Source of the DNA: Pseudomonas viridiflava
GTDB taxonomy: Bacteria > Pseudomonadota > Gammaproteobacteria > Pseudomonadales > Pseudomonadaceae
Direction of reading: 5' to 3'
NCBI RefSeq assembly: GCF_900585905.1
Contig: NZ_UTVH01000095.1
Coordinates: 620,001 to 684,000 of the forward strand
DNA: 64,000 bases
The notes under the pieces were generated by a model. It searched no databases. It was not told the origin of the DNA and was given only the letters and a program-made list of their open reading frames with translations. This document shows, in pieces, positions 26,961-37,549 of the stretch (its first letter is position 1; each line of letters opens with the position of its first letter). The translations under genes and the position numbers were made by a program.

Positions 26961-27742
26961 CCCCGGACCACTCTGGTGGGCGCCTATTATTCCGATGTTT
27001 TAAATCGACCAGTTGCTGTTGCTGCTGGTAAAGAAAGCCCAGAAAGTCAGGTGCTATTTGCTGCCCTGAAAAGCTTCTCCGCAAATCCCGTTTACGCAGT
27101 TGGCCAGCATGATAGTGGCCGATGCCATTCGACAAGTGGCAAGACAGTTTGCCGTTTCTACGTTTAAATCCTTTATTAACATAGGCTTACGAAATAATCT
27201 GAATTGGGTTTCAGGCCTGGCTGGCTCACTGATAGGCGCTTGCGTATCGGTAGTCTGTAACTTTTTGTTTGCCTAGCTTGTAAATTCCATGGTTATTATC
27301 CGGCTGCGTTTTAGGGCCAGAAGCCCAGCGCCAAATGATTGACCGCATCTACAGATCGGCCAGTCGCAGCCGATCGGGTCCACCCTAGCGCTGTTACCCC
27401 GCGCCGGCAGTCCCCGTCGTTGACCCTCAAACGGAATGCGAGGTTTCAATGGTTCAGCGGTATGCAAGCGTTGATGTAAAGGGCAGGGTGGTGTATCCCG
27501 CCGTGAATTCAATCATTCACCCAGCCCGTCTTTCCTGTCTCGCGGCATTGCCCGCCTCTCGATTTCCCGGGCCGCTTTGTTTTCTCACAGCCAACGGTGA
27601 TGTAAACCCGAGCGCGCCCGCGTTCCATCCGCCCCCTGGCTGCGTCTGACCGATCGCGACACGCGATGTCGAGCCTGACGGGTGGGGCTTTTACGGTCCC
27701 GTCCCGCCACAACAACAATGCAGCCATTGACGGTAGCCTTCG
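26961..27742. other. Gene-poor leader region upstream of the second NRPS operon
   Basis: About 780 bp with no ORF that resembles a known protein. The part around 27150-27300 is clearly more AT-rich than the flanks and is the natural place for the promoter of the synthetase operon, though no convincing -35/-10 pair stands out. A 63-codon plus-strand ORF (26976-27167, GTG start) lacks family signals. A ten-codon ORF starting at 27719 ends across the ATG of the synthetase; whether it is a leader is unknown. No tRNA, inverted-repeat terminator with a T-run or transposase remnant was seen. Confidence 0.5.
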
Positions 27743-30700
27743 ATGTTTGACAACTCCTCCTTGCGCGGAACCAACCCCGCGCAGCCCGCTGTTAATTCCG
27801 ATCATTCTCTGTCTGCGGCACTGAGCCCCGAGCAGAACGCTTATTGGCGGGCTCTGCTGGCCGACGCGCCAGCCCTGCTGGAACTTCCTGCTGACCGGCC
27901 CCGGCCCCCGGTGCTGGGTGATCGCAGCGACGCTATCGCAATGACCCTGGATGCAGGATTGACCGACGCGCTGAATGCGCTGGCCCAGCGTCATGGTGCA
28001 AGCCTTGGCAGCGTCCTGCTTGCCGGTTGGGCGGTGCTGCTGGCGCGACTTTCCAACCAGCCAGACCTGATGCTGGGCATGTGCGAACAGAGGCGCGCCG
28101 ATACTCTGGCACTGCGCCTGCGGTTGGCGGACAACCCTGACGCCGGACAAGTACTGGCGCAGATTTGCCAGGGCATGCGCAATGCTCGGGAACACCAGGG
28201 CATCCCTTTGGAGGCGCTGCCTGCATTGCTCGATAACCCCCCAAGCCCGGCCTATCACCCTTGGGTCCAAGCGCTGTTCGCCTGGAATATTGTCCAGCCG
28301 CACACCCAGCAGGCACCGCCTCCAGCGGGATTTGACCTGACCCTGGCGTTGCGCGAAGCACAGGGCCAGGTCAGCGGCCACGTGCACTTTGCCACGGCGC
28401 TGTTCGATGCGCCGACTGTCGAGCGTTTCACCGGCTACCTGCACCGGCTCCTCGAAAGCATGGTCGCCTGGCCGGAACGTTCGGTGATGGCACTGGAGAT
28501 GCTCGGCGAGCCTGAACGCCAGCGTCTGCTCGGTGGATGGAACGACAGCGAGCTCCCTTACCCCGCCGGGCAATGCGTGCACAGCTTGTTCGAAGCCCGG
28601 GTGCGCCACGCCCCGCAGGCTATCGCTGCGCGTTTGCTGGAACAGACCCTGAGCTACGGCGAACTCAACGCCCAGGCCAATCGGCTGGCCCATCACCTGC
28701 GCAGTCTTGGCGTCGGCCCGGATGTGCACGTCGGGTTGTGTCTGGAGCGTTCACTGGACATGCTCGTGGGTGTGCTGGCCGTGCTCAAGGCTGGCGGCGC
28801 TTATGTGCCATTGGATCCGGCATACCCGGCGGCGCGCCTGGCCCATATGCTGGATGACAGCACGCCCGCCGTGGTGTTGACGCACCCTCCGGCCCGCGCC
28901 GCGTTGCTCGCCGCGCAGAGCAGCGCTGCCGATGCACCGGTCATGCTGGATCTGGCGGACGATACTGCCTGGGCAAACCTGTCATGCCTCGACCCGGACC
29001 CGGAAGCTGTCGGCCTGACGCCTCGGCATCTGGCCTACGTGATCTACACGTCCGGCTCCACCGGCAAGCCTAAAGGGGTGATGGTCGAACATCGGGGCCT
29101 GATGGCAGTGGGCGCGGCCTGGGAGCGCTTCTATGGATTGGGCGGGCCGCTCAACCATTTGCAGATGGCCGGTTTCTCCTTTGATGTGTTCAGCGCCGAC
29201 TTGATTCGCGCCCTGGGGTTTGGCGGCACCCTGGTGATCTGTCCTCGGCAGACATTGATGAACCCGCCCGAGCTGTACCGCCTGCTGGTTGGCGCGGGCG
29301 TCAACTTCGCCGACTTCGTGCCTGCGGTGCTCAACCCGCTCCTGGCCTGGCTGGACGAGAGCGGCCACGACTTGTCATTCATGACGACGGTGGTGTGTGG
29401 GTCAGATGTCTGGACGGCTCAGAGTGCGAGGCAGCTACGCAGGTTGTGTGGCCCGCGCACGCGGATCGTGCAGGCCTACGGGGTCACCGAAGCGAGCATC
29501 GATAGCACCTGTTACCTGCTCGCCGAACAGGCCGAAGGTGCGCTGCCCATCGGCAAGCCCTTGGCCAACACCCGTGTTTACTTACTGGATGCCTGGGGCG
29601 CACCGGTGCCCATGGGTGTGGCTGGCGAACTGCACATCGGTGGCGTGGGTGTAGCACGGGGCTACCTGAATCTGCCTGAACTGACCGCAGAGCGCTTCAT
29701 CGACAACCCGTTCGTGGCGGGGGAGCGACTGTACCGCAGCGGCGACATGGCCCGCTATCGCAGGGACGGTAACCTGGAATTCCTCGGCCGCAATGACCAG
29801 CAAGCCAAGCTACGCGGCCTGCGCCTGGAGCTGGGAGAAATCGAGGCACGCCTGGGGGAGATCGACGGGATTCGCCAGGCCCTTGTGCTGCTGCGCCCTG
29901 ACACACAGGGCGAGCCACGGTTGGTGGCGTATTACCTGGCATCTCAGCAGCATAGCGACAGTGAAGGTGGTTCGCTCACCGCGCATGCTCTGAGCGAGCA
30001 ACTGCGCGCCAGCCTGCCGGACTATATGGTCCCAAGCGCTTACGTGCGCCTGGACGCGATGCCGGTGACCGCCAACGGCAAACTTGATCGCGCGGCCTTG
30101 CCAGCGCCCACTGCCGATGCCTTCGATTTGCGCGACTACCTGGCGCCGCAAGGCGACCTGGAGATCGCCCTTGCCAACATCTGGGCCGAGGTTCTGGGCA
30201 TCGAGCGCGTAGGGCGCCAGGACCATTTCTTTGCCTTGGGTGGCCATTCCCTGCTGGTCATGCGCGTGCTGGCCAAGGTTCGTCATGCCTTGGGCCTGGA
30301 AGTCGTGCCATCGGCCCTGTTCGCCGCGCCGCAACTGATGCAGTTTGCCCTGGCCGTGGACACCCTCCAGGGCCCGCGTCGCCCGGCGATCACGCTGGCA
30401 GAACGGACCGCCACGCAAACGTCGTCTTCGGCCCAGCAACGCCTGTGGTTCCTGGCCCAGATGGAGGGCGGCAACGCGGCGTATCACATGCCCTTGAACC
30501 TGCGCCTGCGCGGGCGGCTGGAGGTACCTGCCCTGGAGCGGGCATTCAATCAGTTAGTAAACCGGCACGAAGCGTTGCGCACCACCTTCGTCACGGTTGA
30601 AGGGGAAGGGCGACAACGCATCGCCGCCCCCACAGCAATCACATTGCCGGTAGTTGATCTGTTCGGCGATCGCACCAGGGTTGAGGCACGACTTGCGCAA

Positions 30701-33700
30701 CTGATCGACGAGGAGGGCGCCAAGCCCTTTGAACTGGGCGAGGGGCCGCTGATGCGGGTCAGCCTGGTGCGGCTGGCCGAGGACGATCATGTGCTGTTGC
30801 TAACCCAGCACCACATCATCTCTGATGGTTGGTCGGTGGGTGTGTTGACCCGGGAGCTGGGCCAGTTTTACCAGACAGCCCTCACCGATGGTGACGAACC
30901 GCTGCCGCCATTGCCGTTGCAATATGCCGACTACGCGGCCTGGCAGCGCCAATGGTTGTCTGGCGAGACGCTGGCCGAGCAGGTGCGCTACTGGCGCCAC
31001 ACCCTTGAAGGCGCGCCGGTGCTGCTGGAGATGCCCACCGATCACCCGCGACCGGCGGTGCAGGATTACCTCGGCGGCTTCGTGCCACTGATGCTGGACG
31101 CCGACTTGACCGCTGGCCTGAAAGCGCTGTGCCTGAAGCAGGGCACCACGCTGTTCATGGCACTGCTGGCGGCCTGGTCGCTGGTCCTGGCGCGGCTCTC
31201 CGGGCAGGCCGACGTGGTGATCGGCGTGCCGTCGGCCAACCGCGGCCAGCAGGAGCTGGAAGGGTTGATCGGCTTCTTCGTCAATACCCTGGCCCTGCGC
31301 ATGACCCAGACTGGCGAGCCGTCCGTTGCCCAATGGCTGCAACAGGCGCGCGAGGTGACCCTGAGTGCCCAGGAGCATCAGGATTTGCCGTTCGAGCAAG
31401 TCGTGGAATCGCTCAACCCACCGCGCAGTCTGGCCCATTCGCCGCTGTTCCAGGTGTTGTTTGCCTGGGAGCAGGACCAGGATTCCGAGCTGATCCTGCC
31501 GGGCATCGAGGTCAGCCCGGTGCAGGGTGACCATCACGTCGCCAAGTTTGACGTGCAACTGGCGCTCAGCGAAGAGCACGGGCAGATCGTCGGTGGCCTG
31601 GAATATGCCTCGGCACTGTTCGAGGCAGACAGCGTCAAGCAGATGGGTGAATACCTGCGGCGGGTGCTTGCGCAGATGATCGAAAACCCTGGGCGCTCGC
31701 TGCAGAGCATTGGCCTGCTCAGCGTCGAACAGCGCGAGCGCATGGTTTATGACTGGAACCGCACCGAGCGTAGCTTTCCTGACTTCCCCGGCTGCGTGGC
31801 GGCTGTCGAGGCGGCTGCCCGACGTTACCCCCAGGCCCCGGCACTCGCGCTGGGCGGCCAGCAGATGGACTACGCCACCCTGAACCAGCGCGCCAACCGG
31901 CTGGCCCATTACCTGATCGAGCAAGGCGTGGGTCCGCAGCATCGCGTGGGCTTGTGCGTGGAGCGTTCCTTCGCCATGGTGGTCGGCGTGCTGGCGATCC
32001 GCAAGGCTGGCGCCGCCTATGTGCCCTTCGACCCAGCCTATCCTCGCGAGCGGCTGGCCTTTATGTTCGACGATGCCGCGCCAGCGCTGCTGCTGACCCA
32101 GGCCACTTTGCGCGACGCCTTGCCAGTGGACGGTGAGACGTTGCCGATCCGCTGCCTGGATGCCGACGCAGAGCTGTGGGCCCAGCAGCCAGACAGTGAC
32201 CCCAAGGTGCCGGGCGACCCCGACGAGCTGGCTTATGTGCTGTATACCTCGGGCTCCACCGGGCGGCCCAAGGGCGTCGCCCAAACCTGTCGCGCGCTGG
32301 ACAACCTGATCGCCTGGCAGCTCGACCAGGCGCCTGCAGCGGCCCGCAAGGTGCTGCAGTTCGCCTCGCTGAACTTCGATGTCTCGTTCCAGGAAATCTT
32401 CAGCACCTTGTGCGAAGGCGGCTGCCTGCTGCTGATGAGTGAAGAAAGCCGCAAGGACCTGACCACCTTGCGCCCGCTGCTGGTCGCCGAGGGGGTGCAG
32501 CGGGCATTCCTGCCGTTTGCCGTGTTGCAGCAGCTGGCTGGCCTGACGCCTGCCGATGCACCCGGATCGACGCAGGGCTGCGAAATCATCACCGCCGGCG
32601 AAGCCTTGAAGGTCAACGATGAATTGCGCGCCTTTGTGCGTGGTCTGGGCGGCGCCTGCCTGTACAACCAGTACGGACCGACGGAAACCCACGTGGTCAG
32701 CTATCTGCGCCTGGATTGCCAGCACATCGAGCAGTGGCCAGATGTGCCCGCCATCGGCCGCCCAGTGGCCAACGCCCGACTGTACGTCCTGGACGCTGGG
32801 ATGAACCCGGTGCCGGTGGGCGTGCCCGGTGAGCTTTACATCGCTGGCGCGTGCGTGGCTCGGGGCTACCTGAACCGCGTCGACCTCACCGCCGAGCGTT
32901 TTCTGGCGGACCCTTTCAGCGATCATCCGGATGCTCGCATGTACCGCAGCGGCGACCTGGCGCGCTTTGATGCTGACGGCAACGTGCATTACCTGGGACG
33001 CATGGACCAACAGGTCAAGTTGCGCGGCTTGCGCATCGAACTCGGTGAGATCGACAGCCTCTTGCAACGTTTGCCCGGCGTACGCGAAGCCGCGGTGGCG
33101 TTGCGCGAGGACGTGGCGGGTGATAAACGGCTGGTGGCCTATATCGTCGGTACAGCGTCAAGCGAACAACTGCGCGCCGAGCTGCAACGGCACTTGCCGG
33201 AACACATGATTCCCGGCGCCTGGGTGTCCCTGGCGCAGTTGCCGCTGACCCGCAACGGCAAGCTCGACCGGCAGGCGCTGCCAGCGCCGGAGCGCGCTGT
33301 CGGCGCCAGCTACGTTGCCCCTCGCGATGAGGACGAGCGGCAAATGGCCGCGATCTGGAGTGAGGTCCTCAAGTGTCCACGGGTGGGTATCCACGACAGC
33401 TTCTTCGAGCTGGGCGGGCACTCCTTGCTGGCCACCCGGATGATCTACACCATCAATCAGCGCATGGGCACGCAGTTGTCCCTGAGCAGCCTGTTCAAGA
33501 CTCCGGTGCTCATGGACCTCGCGGCGCAGGTGGCCAAGGCGCGCAATGAGACGACCGGGCTGGCACCGGCATTCCCGGTCATCGAAGCAGACCGGGTCGA
33601 CCGCCATGCGCCATTCCCGCTGACCGATATCCAGCAAGCGTACTGGTTTGGCCGGGAAAGCACGGTCAGCCTGGGTGGTGTCAGCGCCCATGGTTACGAA

Positions 33701-36700
33701 GAGCTGCGCGTGCCCAACCTGGACGCTGCGCGCTTCGAACAGGCCCTCAACCGGATGATCCAGCGCCATGACATGTTGCGCGTGGTGTTCCTCAGCGACG
33801 GCACCCAGCAAGTCATCGAACAGGTGCCCAGCTATAGCCTGCCGGTTAGCGACCTGCGCGGGCTGAACGCCGAGGCGGCTCGGCAAGCGCTGCGTGCCAC
33901 CCGCGAGCGGCAGTCCCACCAAGTGCTCGATGCCAGCCGCTGGCCGTTGTTTGAATTCAGCCTGTCTCTGCTCGACGACGGCATTACCCATCTGCACATC
34001 AGCCTGGACGCGTTGATTGTCGACGCGGCGAGCACGCAAATCCTGGCTCGGGAACTGATGGCGTTCTACGCCAACCCTGACCTGACCCTGGCCGAGCCGG
34101 GACTGACCTTTCGCGATTACGTGCTCGCCGAGCATCGACTGCGCAATGCCGACCGCTACGAGCAGGCACTGGCTTACTGGCGCGGGCGGGTGGCCAGTTT
34201 GGCCCCTGCACCGGAATTGCCGCTGGTGCGCCAGCCCGACAGCGTCGCCAATCCGCATTTCACCCGCCGCGACCGCGACATGCCAGCCGCGCAGTGGGCG
34301 CAACTCAAGGCCACAGCGAAGGCCTTTGCCGTCACGCCGTCGGTGATGCTGTTGACCGCGTTCAGCCAAGTCCTGGCCCTTTGGAGCCGCCACCCGCGTT
34401 TTACTCTCAGCCTGCCGCTGTTCAATCGCCTGCCGCTGCACCCGGACGTCGATGAAATCATTGGCGACTTCACCTCCCTGGTGCTTCTGGAAGTCAGCAT
34501 CGACGGCAACGCGACTTTCACCGACAAGGCCCGCGCGGTGCAGGCGCGTTTGTGGGAAGACATGGACCACTCGGTGGTCAGCGGCGTGCGGGTGTTGCGC
34601 GAGCTGTCCCAGGCCCGCGGCGTGCAGCAAACAGCCATGCCCATTGTGTTCAACAGCACGCTGTCGGAGGCGGCGCCGGAGTTGGCCGAGTTCAACCTGG
34701 CCGACGCTCTGAGCGCGACCCATGTGCACAGCATTACCCAGACCCCCCAGGTGTGGCTCGACCACACGTTGCTGGAGCTGGAAGGGCGCTTGCTGTTCAA
34801 CTGGGACAGCATCGACGAGTTGTTTCCGGACGGCATGATCGAGCAGATGTTCGGTGCTTACAACGCCCTGCTGGACCGCCTCGTCGACCCGATGGCCTGG
34901 GCCGAGACCACGCCGCAAGCGTTGCCGATGGCCTGCCTGCCAGCGCCCATCGAGCGCCCTGAATCGTTACCACTGATGCACATGCTGTTCGAGCGTCAGG
35001 CGCTGACCACGCCAGACGCCCTCGCGGTGATCGCCCCTCATCGGCAACTGACCTATGGGCAATTGCGCCAGCAGGCACGAGAACTGGGCGCCCGCCTGCA
35101 GGCCCAGGGCGTACTGCCCAACCGGCTGGTGGCGGTAATGATGGAGCGTGGTTGGGAGCAGGTGGTGGCCACGCTCGCGGTGCTGTATGCCGGCGGCGCC
35201 TATCTGCCCATCGACCCTGCGCTGCCAGTACAGCGGGTGGCGCATATCCTCGAACGAGCCGAGGTCAGCATTGCGCTGACCCAACCGCTGCTGCTCGACC
35301 GCATTGAGTGGCCGACGCAGGTCACCGCCATTGCCGTCAGCGAGCAGGCTGTGGAACCGGCGCCCGCGTTGAAGACAGTTGATCTGGCACCCACCGATAT
35401 CGCCTACGTGATCTATACCTCCGGTTCCACCGGCACACCCAAGGGCGTGGTGATCGATCATCAGGGCGCGGTGAATACGCTGCTCGACATTAACCGGCGG
35501 TTCAACGTCACTGCCGCCGACCGGGTGCTGGCCATCTCATCCTTGAGTTTCGACCTGTCCGTCTACGATATCTTCGGTACCCTGGCGGCGGGCGCGGCGG
35601 TGGTGATCCTCGAGCCGCAACTGGCGCTCGACCCGGCGCACTGGCAAGCGCTGATCGAGCGCCACCGGGTCAGCCTCTGGAACTCCGTGCCAGCGTTGCT
35701 GGGCATGCTGCTTGAATACCGGGAAACCCATGGCGGCGCAGGCCAGCCCAGCAGCTTGCGAGTCGCCATGCTGTCGGGGGACTGGATACCCTTGACCTTG
35801 CCTGAACGGGCCTGGGCGCTCTATCCAGACCTGCAACTGAGCAGCCTGGGCGGCGCGACCGAGGCGTCGATCTGGTCCATCGCTTATCCGATACACCAGG
35901 TCGACCGGCAATGGGCGAGCATCCCGTACGGCAAGGCGCTGGCTCATCAGCGCTTCCATGTGCTCGACGACGCCCTGCAGCAGCGCCCCACCTGGGTCGC
36001 GGGGCAGCTGTACATCGCAGGCATCGGCCTGGCCAAAGGCTATTGGCGTGATGAGGCCCTCAGCGCTGGCAGCTTCTTCCATCACCCGCTGACCGGCGAA
36101 CGCCTGTACCGCACCGGCGATCTGGGAAGGCTGCTGCCTGACGGCGGTATCGAGTTCCTGGGCCGCGAGGACAACCAGGTCAAGGTCCAGGGCTATCGCA
36201 TCGAACTGGGTGAAATCGAGGCCGCACTGAACCGCCATCCCGGCGTGCAAAGCGCGGTGGTGCGAATCCTCGGCGACGCCCAGCAGGACAAGCGCCTTGC
36301 GGCCTACCTGATCAAGGCCGACCCGGCGCTGCAGGCCGGCGATTTTGCCCGCTACCTGGCGGACAAACTGCCTGCTTACATGGTCCCGTCGTCGGTCACC
36401 TTCGTCGAGGCCTGGCCATTGTCGGCTAACGGCAAGGTTGACAAGAAACGCTTGCCCGAGCCATCCGACGTGCAGCCATCGGGCCCGCCCCTGGTCGTCA
36501 ATGGGCCGCAGGAGCAGCGCCTGGTCGACATTGTCGAAGGCGTGCTCAAGCGCGCCTCGATCAGCGGCGGCGCCAACCTGTTGAACCTCGGCGCAACGTC
36601 CATTGATATCGTGCGCATCAGCAATGCCTTGTCCAGTGAGCTGGGGTTCCGCCCTCACGTCGCGCAACTCCTGGCGCGGCCGACCGTGGACAACCTCTTG

Positions 36701-37549
36701 GAAATGTACCGGGTAAGCCTGTCCCGCGAGGCCCTCGTCACCGATGCCCGGCAACGGGCGGCGGGCGCGTCAGCCGCGCCCGTGGAAACCATCGAGGACC
36801 CGGGCCAGCGTGCGCGGTTCAAGGCTGAACAGCGCGGCCGCCGGGCCTTCACGACGCCGCCGCCAAGCGTGGCGCTGGAGCTGCCGCGTGGCGATGCATT
36901 CGAGCGCCGCCTGAGTGACTACCGCTCGGTGCGTCAGTTCGTCGCCCAGCCCGTCGACACGCCAGCCTTTGCCGGCCTGTTAGCGGCCCTGGCTCAGGGG
37001 CAACTGGACGGCGAGGTGAAGTATCAGTTCCCCTCGGCGGGGGGGCTTTATCCGCTGCAGACGTACCTGTATGTCAAGCCTGGGCGCGTGCTCGGCGTGC
37101 CGGGCGGCGCGTACTACTACGAACCTCGCCAGCACAGCCTGCTGAAGCTGCACGAGGAGGCCCTGGACCCGGACACCTACGACTACTTCGTCAACCGACC
37201 TGTTTACGACAATGCGGCGTTTGCGCTGTTCTTCATCGCCGACATGGCGGCGATCCAGCCGCTGTACGGCGAGCGCAGTCGCGACTTCTGCCATATCGAA
37301 AGCGGAGCCATGGCGCAGCTGCTGACCATGGCTGCTGTCGAGCACGGCCTGGGCCTGTGCGGTATGGGGTCGCTTGAGGAGCGGCAGCTGTCCACGCTGT
37401 TCGATCTGGGGCCGACGCACCAGTTGATCTACTCGATGGTCGGCGGCCGACGCGGCGCCGATCCTGCCCAGCGCGCGCAAATGGAGTCCTTCGCCCCGCC
37501 CGGCGCCAGCCTCGGTGATGAGAGCGACATGGAGGAGATTGAAATATGA
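27743..37549 (+). CDS. NRPS gene 1: truncated C-A(Arg)-T-C-A(Pro)-T-Cy-A(Cys)-T-Ox
   Basis: A 3,268-residue synthetase. Residues about 30-260 are only the C-terminal lobe of a condensation domain, lacking HHxxxDG. Module 1: A core YTSGSTG near 435, code DVADVGAID (Arg), carrier GGHS near 833. Module 2: LCL-type C (HHIISDG near 1023), A core near 1500 with code DVQFIAQVV (close to Pro), carrier near 1889. Module 3: a heterocyclisation domain (FPLTDIQQAYW near 1958; DALIVDAAS at about 2089, the DxxxxD signature in place of HHxxxDG), A core near 2557 with code DLYNMSLIW (Cys), carrier GATS near 2949, then an FMN-dependent oxidase domain (about 3040-3250) of the McbC/nitroreductase type. Expected product: an Arg-Pro-thiazole acyl chain, all L because no epimerisation domain is present. 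There is no good Shine-Dalgarno before the ATG. The stop overlaps the next start by four bases. Confidence 0.9.
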   Translation: MFDNSSLRGTNPAQPAVNSDHSLSAALSPEQNAYWRALLADAPALLELPADRPRPPVLGDRSDAIAMTLDAGLTDALNALAQRHGASLGSVLLAGWAVLLARLSNQPDLMLGMCEQRRADTLALRLRLADNPDAGQVLAQICQGMRNAREHQGIPLEALPALLDNPPSPAYHPWVQALFAWNIVQPHTQQAPPPAGFDLTLALREAQGQVSGHVHFATALFDAPTVERFTGYLHRLLESMVAWPERSVMALEMLGEPERQRLLGGWNDSELPYPAGQCVHSLFEARVRHAPQAIAARLLEQTLSYGELNAQANRLAHHLRSLGVGPDVHVGLCLERSLDMLVGVLAVLKAGGAYVPLDPAYPAARLAHMLDDSTPAVVLTHPPARAALLAAQSSAADAPVMLDLADDTAWANLSCLDPDPEAVGLTPRHLAYVIYTSGSTGKPKGVMVEHRGLMAVGAAWERFYGLGGPLNHLQMAGFSFDVFSADLIRALGFGGTLVICPRQTLMNPPELYRLLVGAGVNFADFVPAVLNPLLAWLDESGHDLSFMTTVVCGSDVWTAQSARQLRRLCGPRTRIVQAYGVTEASIDSTCYLLAEQAEGALPIGKPLANTRVYLLDAWGAPVPMGVAGELHIGGVGVARGYLNLPELTAERFIDNPFVAGERLYRSGDMARYRRDGNLEFLGRNDQQAKLRGLRLELGEIEARLGEIDGIRQALVLLRPDTQGEPRLVAYYLASQQHSDSEGGSLTAHALSEQLRASLPDYMVPSAYVRLDAMPVTANGKLDRAALPAPTADAFDLRDYLAPQGDLEIALANIWAEVLGIERVGRQDHFFALGGHSLLVMRVLAKVRHALGLEVVPSALFAAPQLMQFALAVDTLQGPRRPAITLAERTATQTSSSAQQRLWFLAQMEGGNAAYHMPLNLRLRGRLEVPALERAFNQLVNRHEALRTTFVTVEGEGRQRIAAPTAITLPVVDLFGDRTRVEARLAQLIDEEGAKPFELGEGPLMRVSLVRLAEDDHVLLLTQHHIISDGWSVGVLTRELGQFYQTALTDGDEPLPPLPLQYADYAAWQRQWLSGETLAEQVRYWRHTLEGAPVLLEMPTDHPRPAVQDYLGGFVPLMLDADLTAGLKALCLKQGTTLFMALLAAWSLVLARLSGQADVVIGVPSANRGQQELEGLIGFFVNTLALRMTQTGEPSVAQWLQQAREVTLSAQEHQDLPFEQVVESLNPPRSLAHSPLFQVLFAWEQDQDSELILPGIEVSPVQGDHHVAKFDVQLALSEEHGQIVGGLEYASALFEADSVKQMGEYLRRVLAQMIENPGRSLQSIGLLSVEQRERMVYDWNRTERSFPDFPGCVAAVEAAARRYPQAPALALGGQQMDYATLNQRANRLAHYLIEQGVGPQHRVGLCVERSFAMVVGVLAIRKAGAAYVPFDPAYPRERLAFMFDDAAPALLLTQATLRDALPVDGETLPIRCLDADAELWAQQPDSDPKVPGDPDELAYVLYTSGSTGRPKGVAQTCRALDNLIAWQLDQAPAAARKVLQFASLNFDVSFQEIFSTLCEGGCLLLMSEESRKDLTTLRPLLVAEGVQRAFLPFAVLQQLAGLTPADAPGSTQGCEIITAGEALKVNDELRAFVRGLGGACLYNQYGPTETHVVSYLRLDCQHIEQWPDVPAIGRPVANARLYVLDAGMNPVPVGVPGELYIAGACVARGYLNRVDLTAERFLADPFSDHPDARMYRSGDLARFDADGNVHYLGRMDQQVKLRGLRIELGEIDSLLQRLPGVREAAVALREDVAGDKRLVAYIVGTASSEQLRAELQRHLPEHMIPGAWVSLAQLPLTRNGKLDRQALPAPERAVGASYVAPRDEDERQMAAIWSEVLKCPRVGIHDSFFELGGHSLLATRMIYTINQRMGTQLSLSSLFKTPVLMDLAAQVAKARNETTGLAPAFPVIEADRVDRHAPFPLTDIQQAYWFGRESTVSLGGVSAHGYEELRVPNLDAARFEQALNRMIQRHDMLRVVFLSDGTQQVIEQVPSYSLPVSDLRGLNAEAARQALRATRERQSHQVLDASRWPLFEFSLSLLDDGITHLHISLDALIVDAASTQILARELMAFYANPDLTLAEPGLTFRDYVLAEHRLRNADRYEQALAYWRGRVASLAPAPELPLVRQPDSVANPHFTRRDRDMPAAQWAQLKATAKAFAVTPSVMLLTAFSQVLALWSRHPRFTLSLPLFNRLPLHPDVDEIIGDFTSLVLLEVSIDGNATFTDKARAVQARLWEDMDHSVVSGVRVLRELSQARGVQQTAMPIVFNSTLSEAAPELAEFNLADALSATHVHSITQTPQVWLDHTLLELEGRLLFNWDSIDELFPDGMIEQMFGAYNALLDRLVDPMAWAETTPQALPMACLPAPIERPESLPLMHMLFERQALTTPDALAVIAPHRQLTYGQLRQQARELGARLQAQGVLPNRLVAVMMERGWEQVVATLAVLYAGGAYLPIDPALPVQRVAHILERAEVSIALTQPLLLDRIEWPTQVTAIAVSEQAVEPAPALKTVDLAPTDIAYVIYTSGSTGTPKGVVIDHQGAVNTLLDINRRFNVTAADRVLAISSLSFDLSVYDIFGTLAAGAAVVILEPQLALDPAHWQALIERHRVSLWNSVPALLGMLLEYRETHGGAGQPSSLRVAMLSGDWIPLTLPERAWALYPDLQLSSLGGATEASIWSIAYPIHQVDRQWASIPYGKALAHQRFHVLDDALQQRPTWVAGQLYIAGIGLAKGYWRDEALSAGSFFHHPLTGERLYRTGDLGRLLPDGGIEFLGREDNQVKVQGYRIELGEIEAALNRHPGVQSAVVRILGDAQQDKRLAAYLIKADPALQAGDFARYLADKLPAYMVPSSVTFVEAWPLSANGKVDKKRLPEPSDVQPSGPPLVVNGPQEQRLVDIVEGVLKRASISGGANLLNLGATSIDIVRISNALSSELGFRPHVAQLLARPTVDNLLEMYRVSLSREALVTDARQRAAGASAAPVETIEDPGQRARFKAEQRGRRAFTTPPPSVALELPRGDAFERRLSDYRSVRQFVAQPVDTPAFAGLLAALAQGQLDGEVKYQFPSAGGLYPLQTYLYVKPGRVLGVPGGAYYYEPRQHSLLKLHEEALDPDTYDYFVNRPVYDNAAFALFFIADMAAIQPLYGERSRDFCHIESGAMAQLLTMAAVEHGLGLCGMGSLEERQLSTLFDLGPTHQLIYSMVGGRRGADPAQRAQMESFAPPGASLGDESDMEEIEI

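Noticed and set aside
26976..27167. 63-codon plus-strand ORF upstream of the second synthetase operon
   Set aside because: GTG start without a ribosome binding site, no family resemblance, and a composition change toward the end.
27449..27742. Possible missing N-terminal half of the first condensation domain
   Set aside because: None of the three forward frames shows C-domain motifs such as the SxAQxR or HHxxxDG region, so a simple frameshift does not explain the truncation.
30800..33067. 755-codon minus-strand ORF opposite gene 1 of the new operon
   Set aside because: Its length results from codon bias of the sense strand; the translation has no recognisable fold, and the sense frame has C and A domain motifs throughout.
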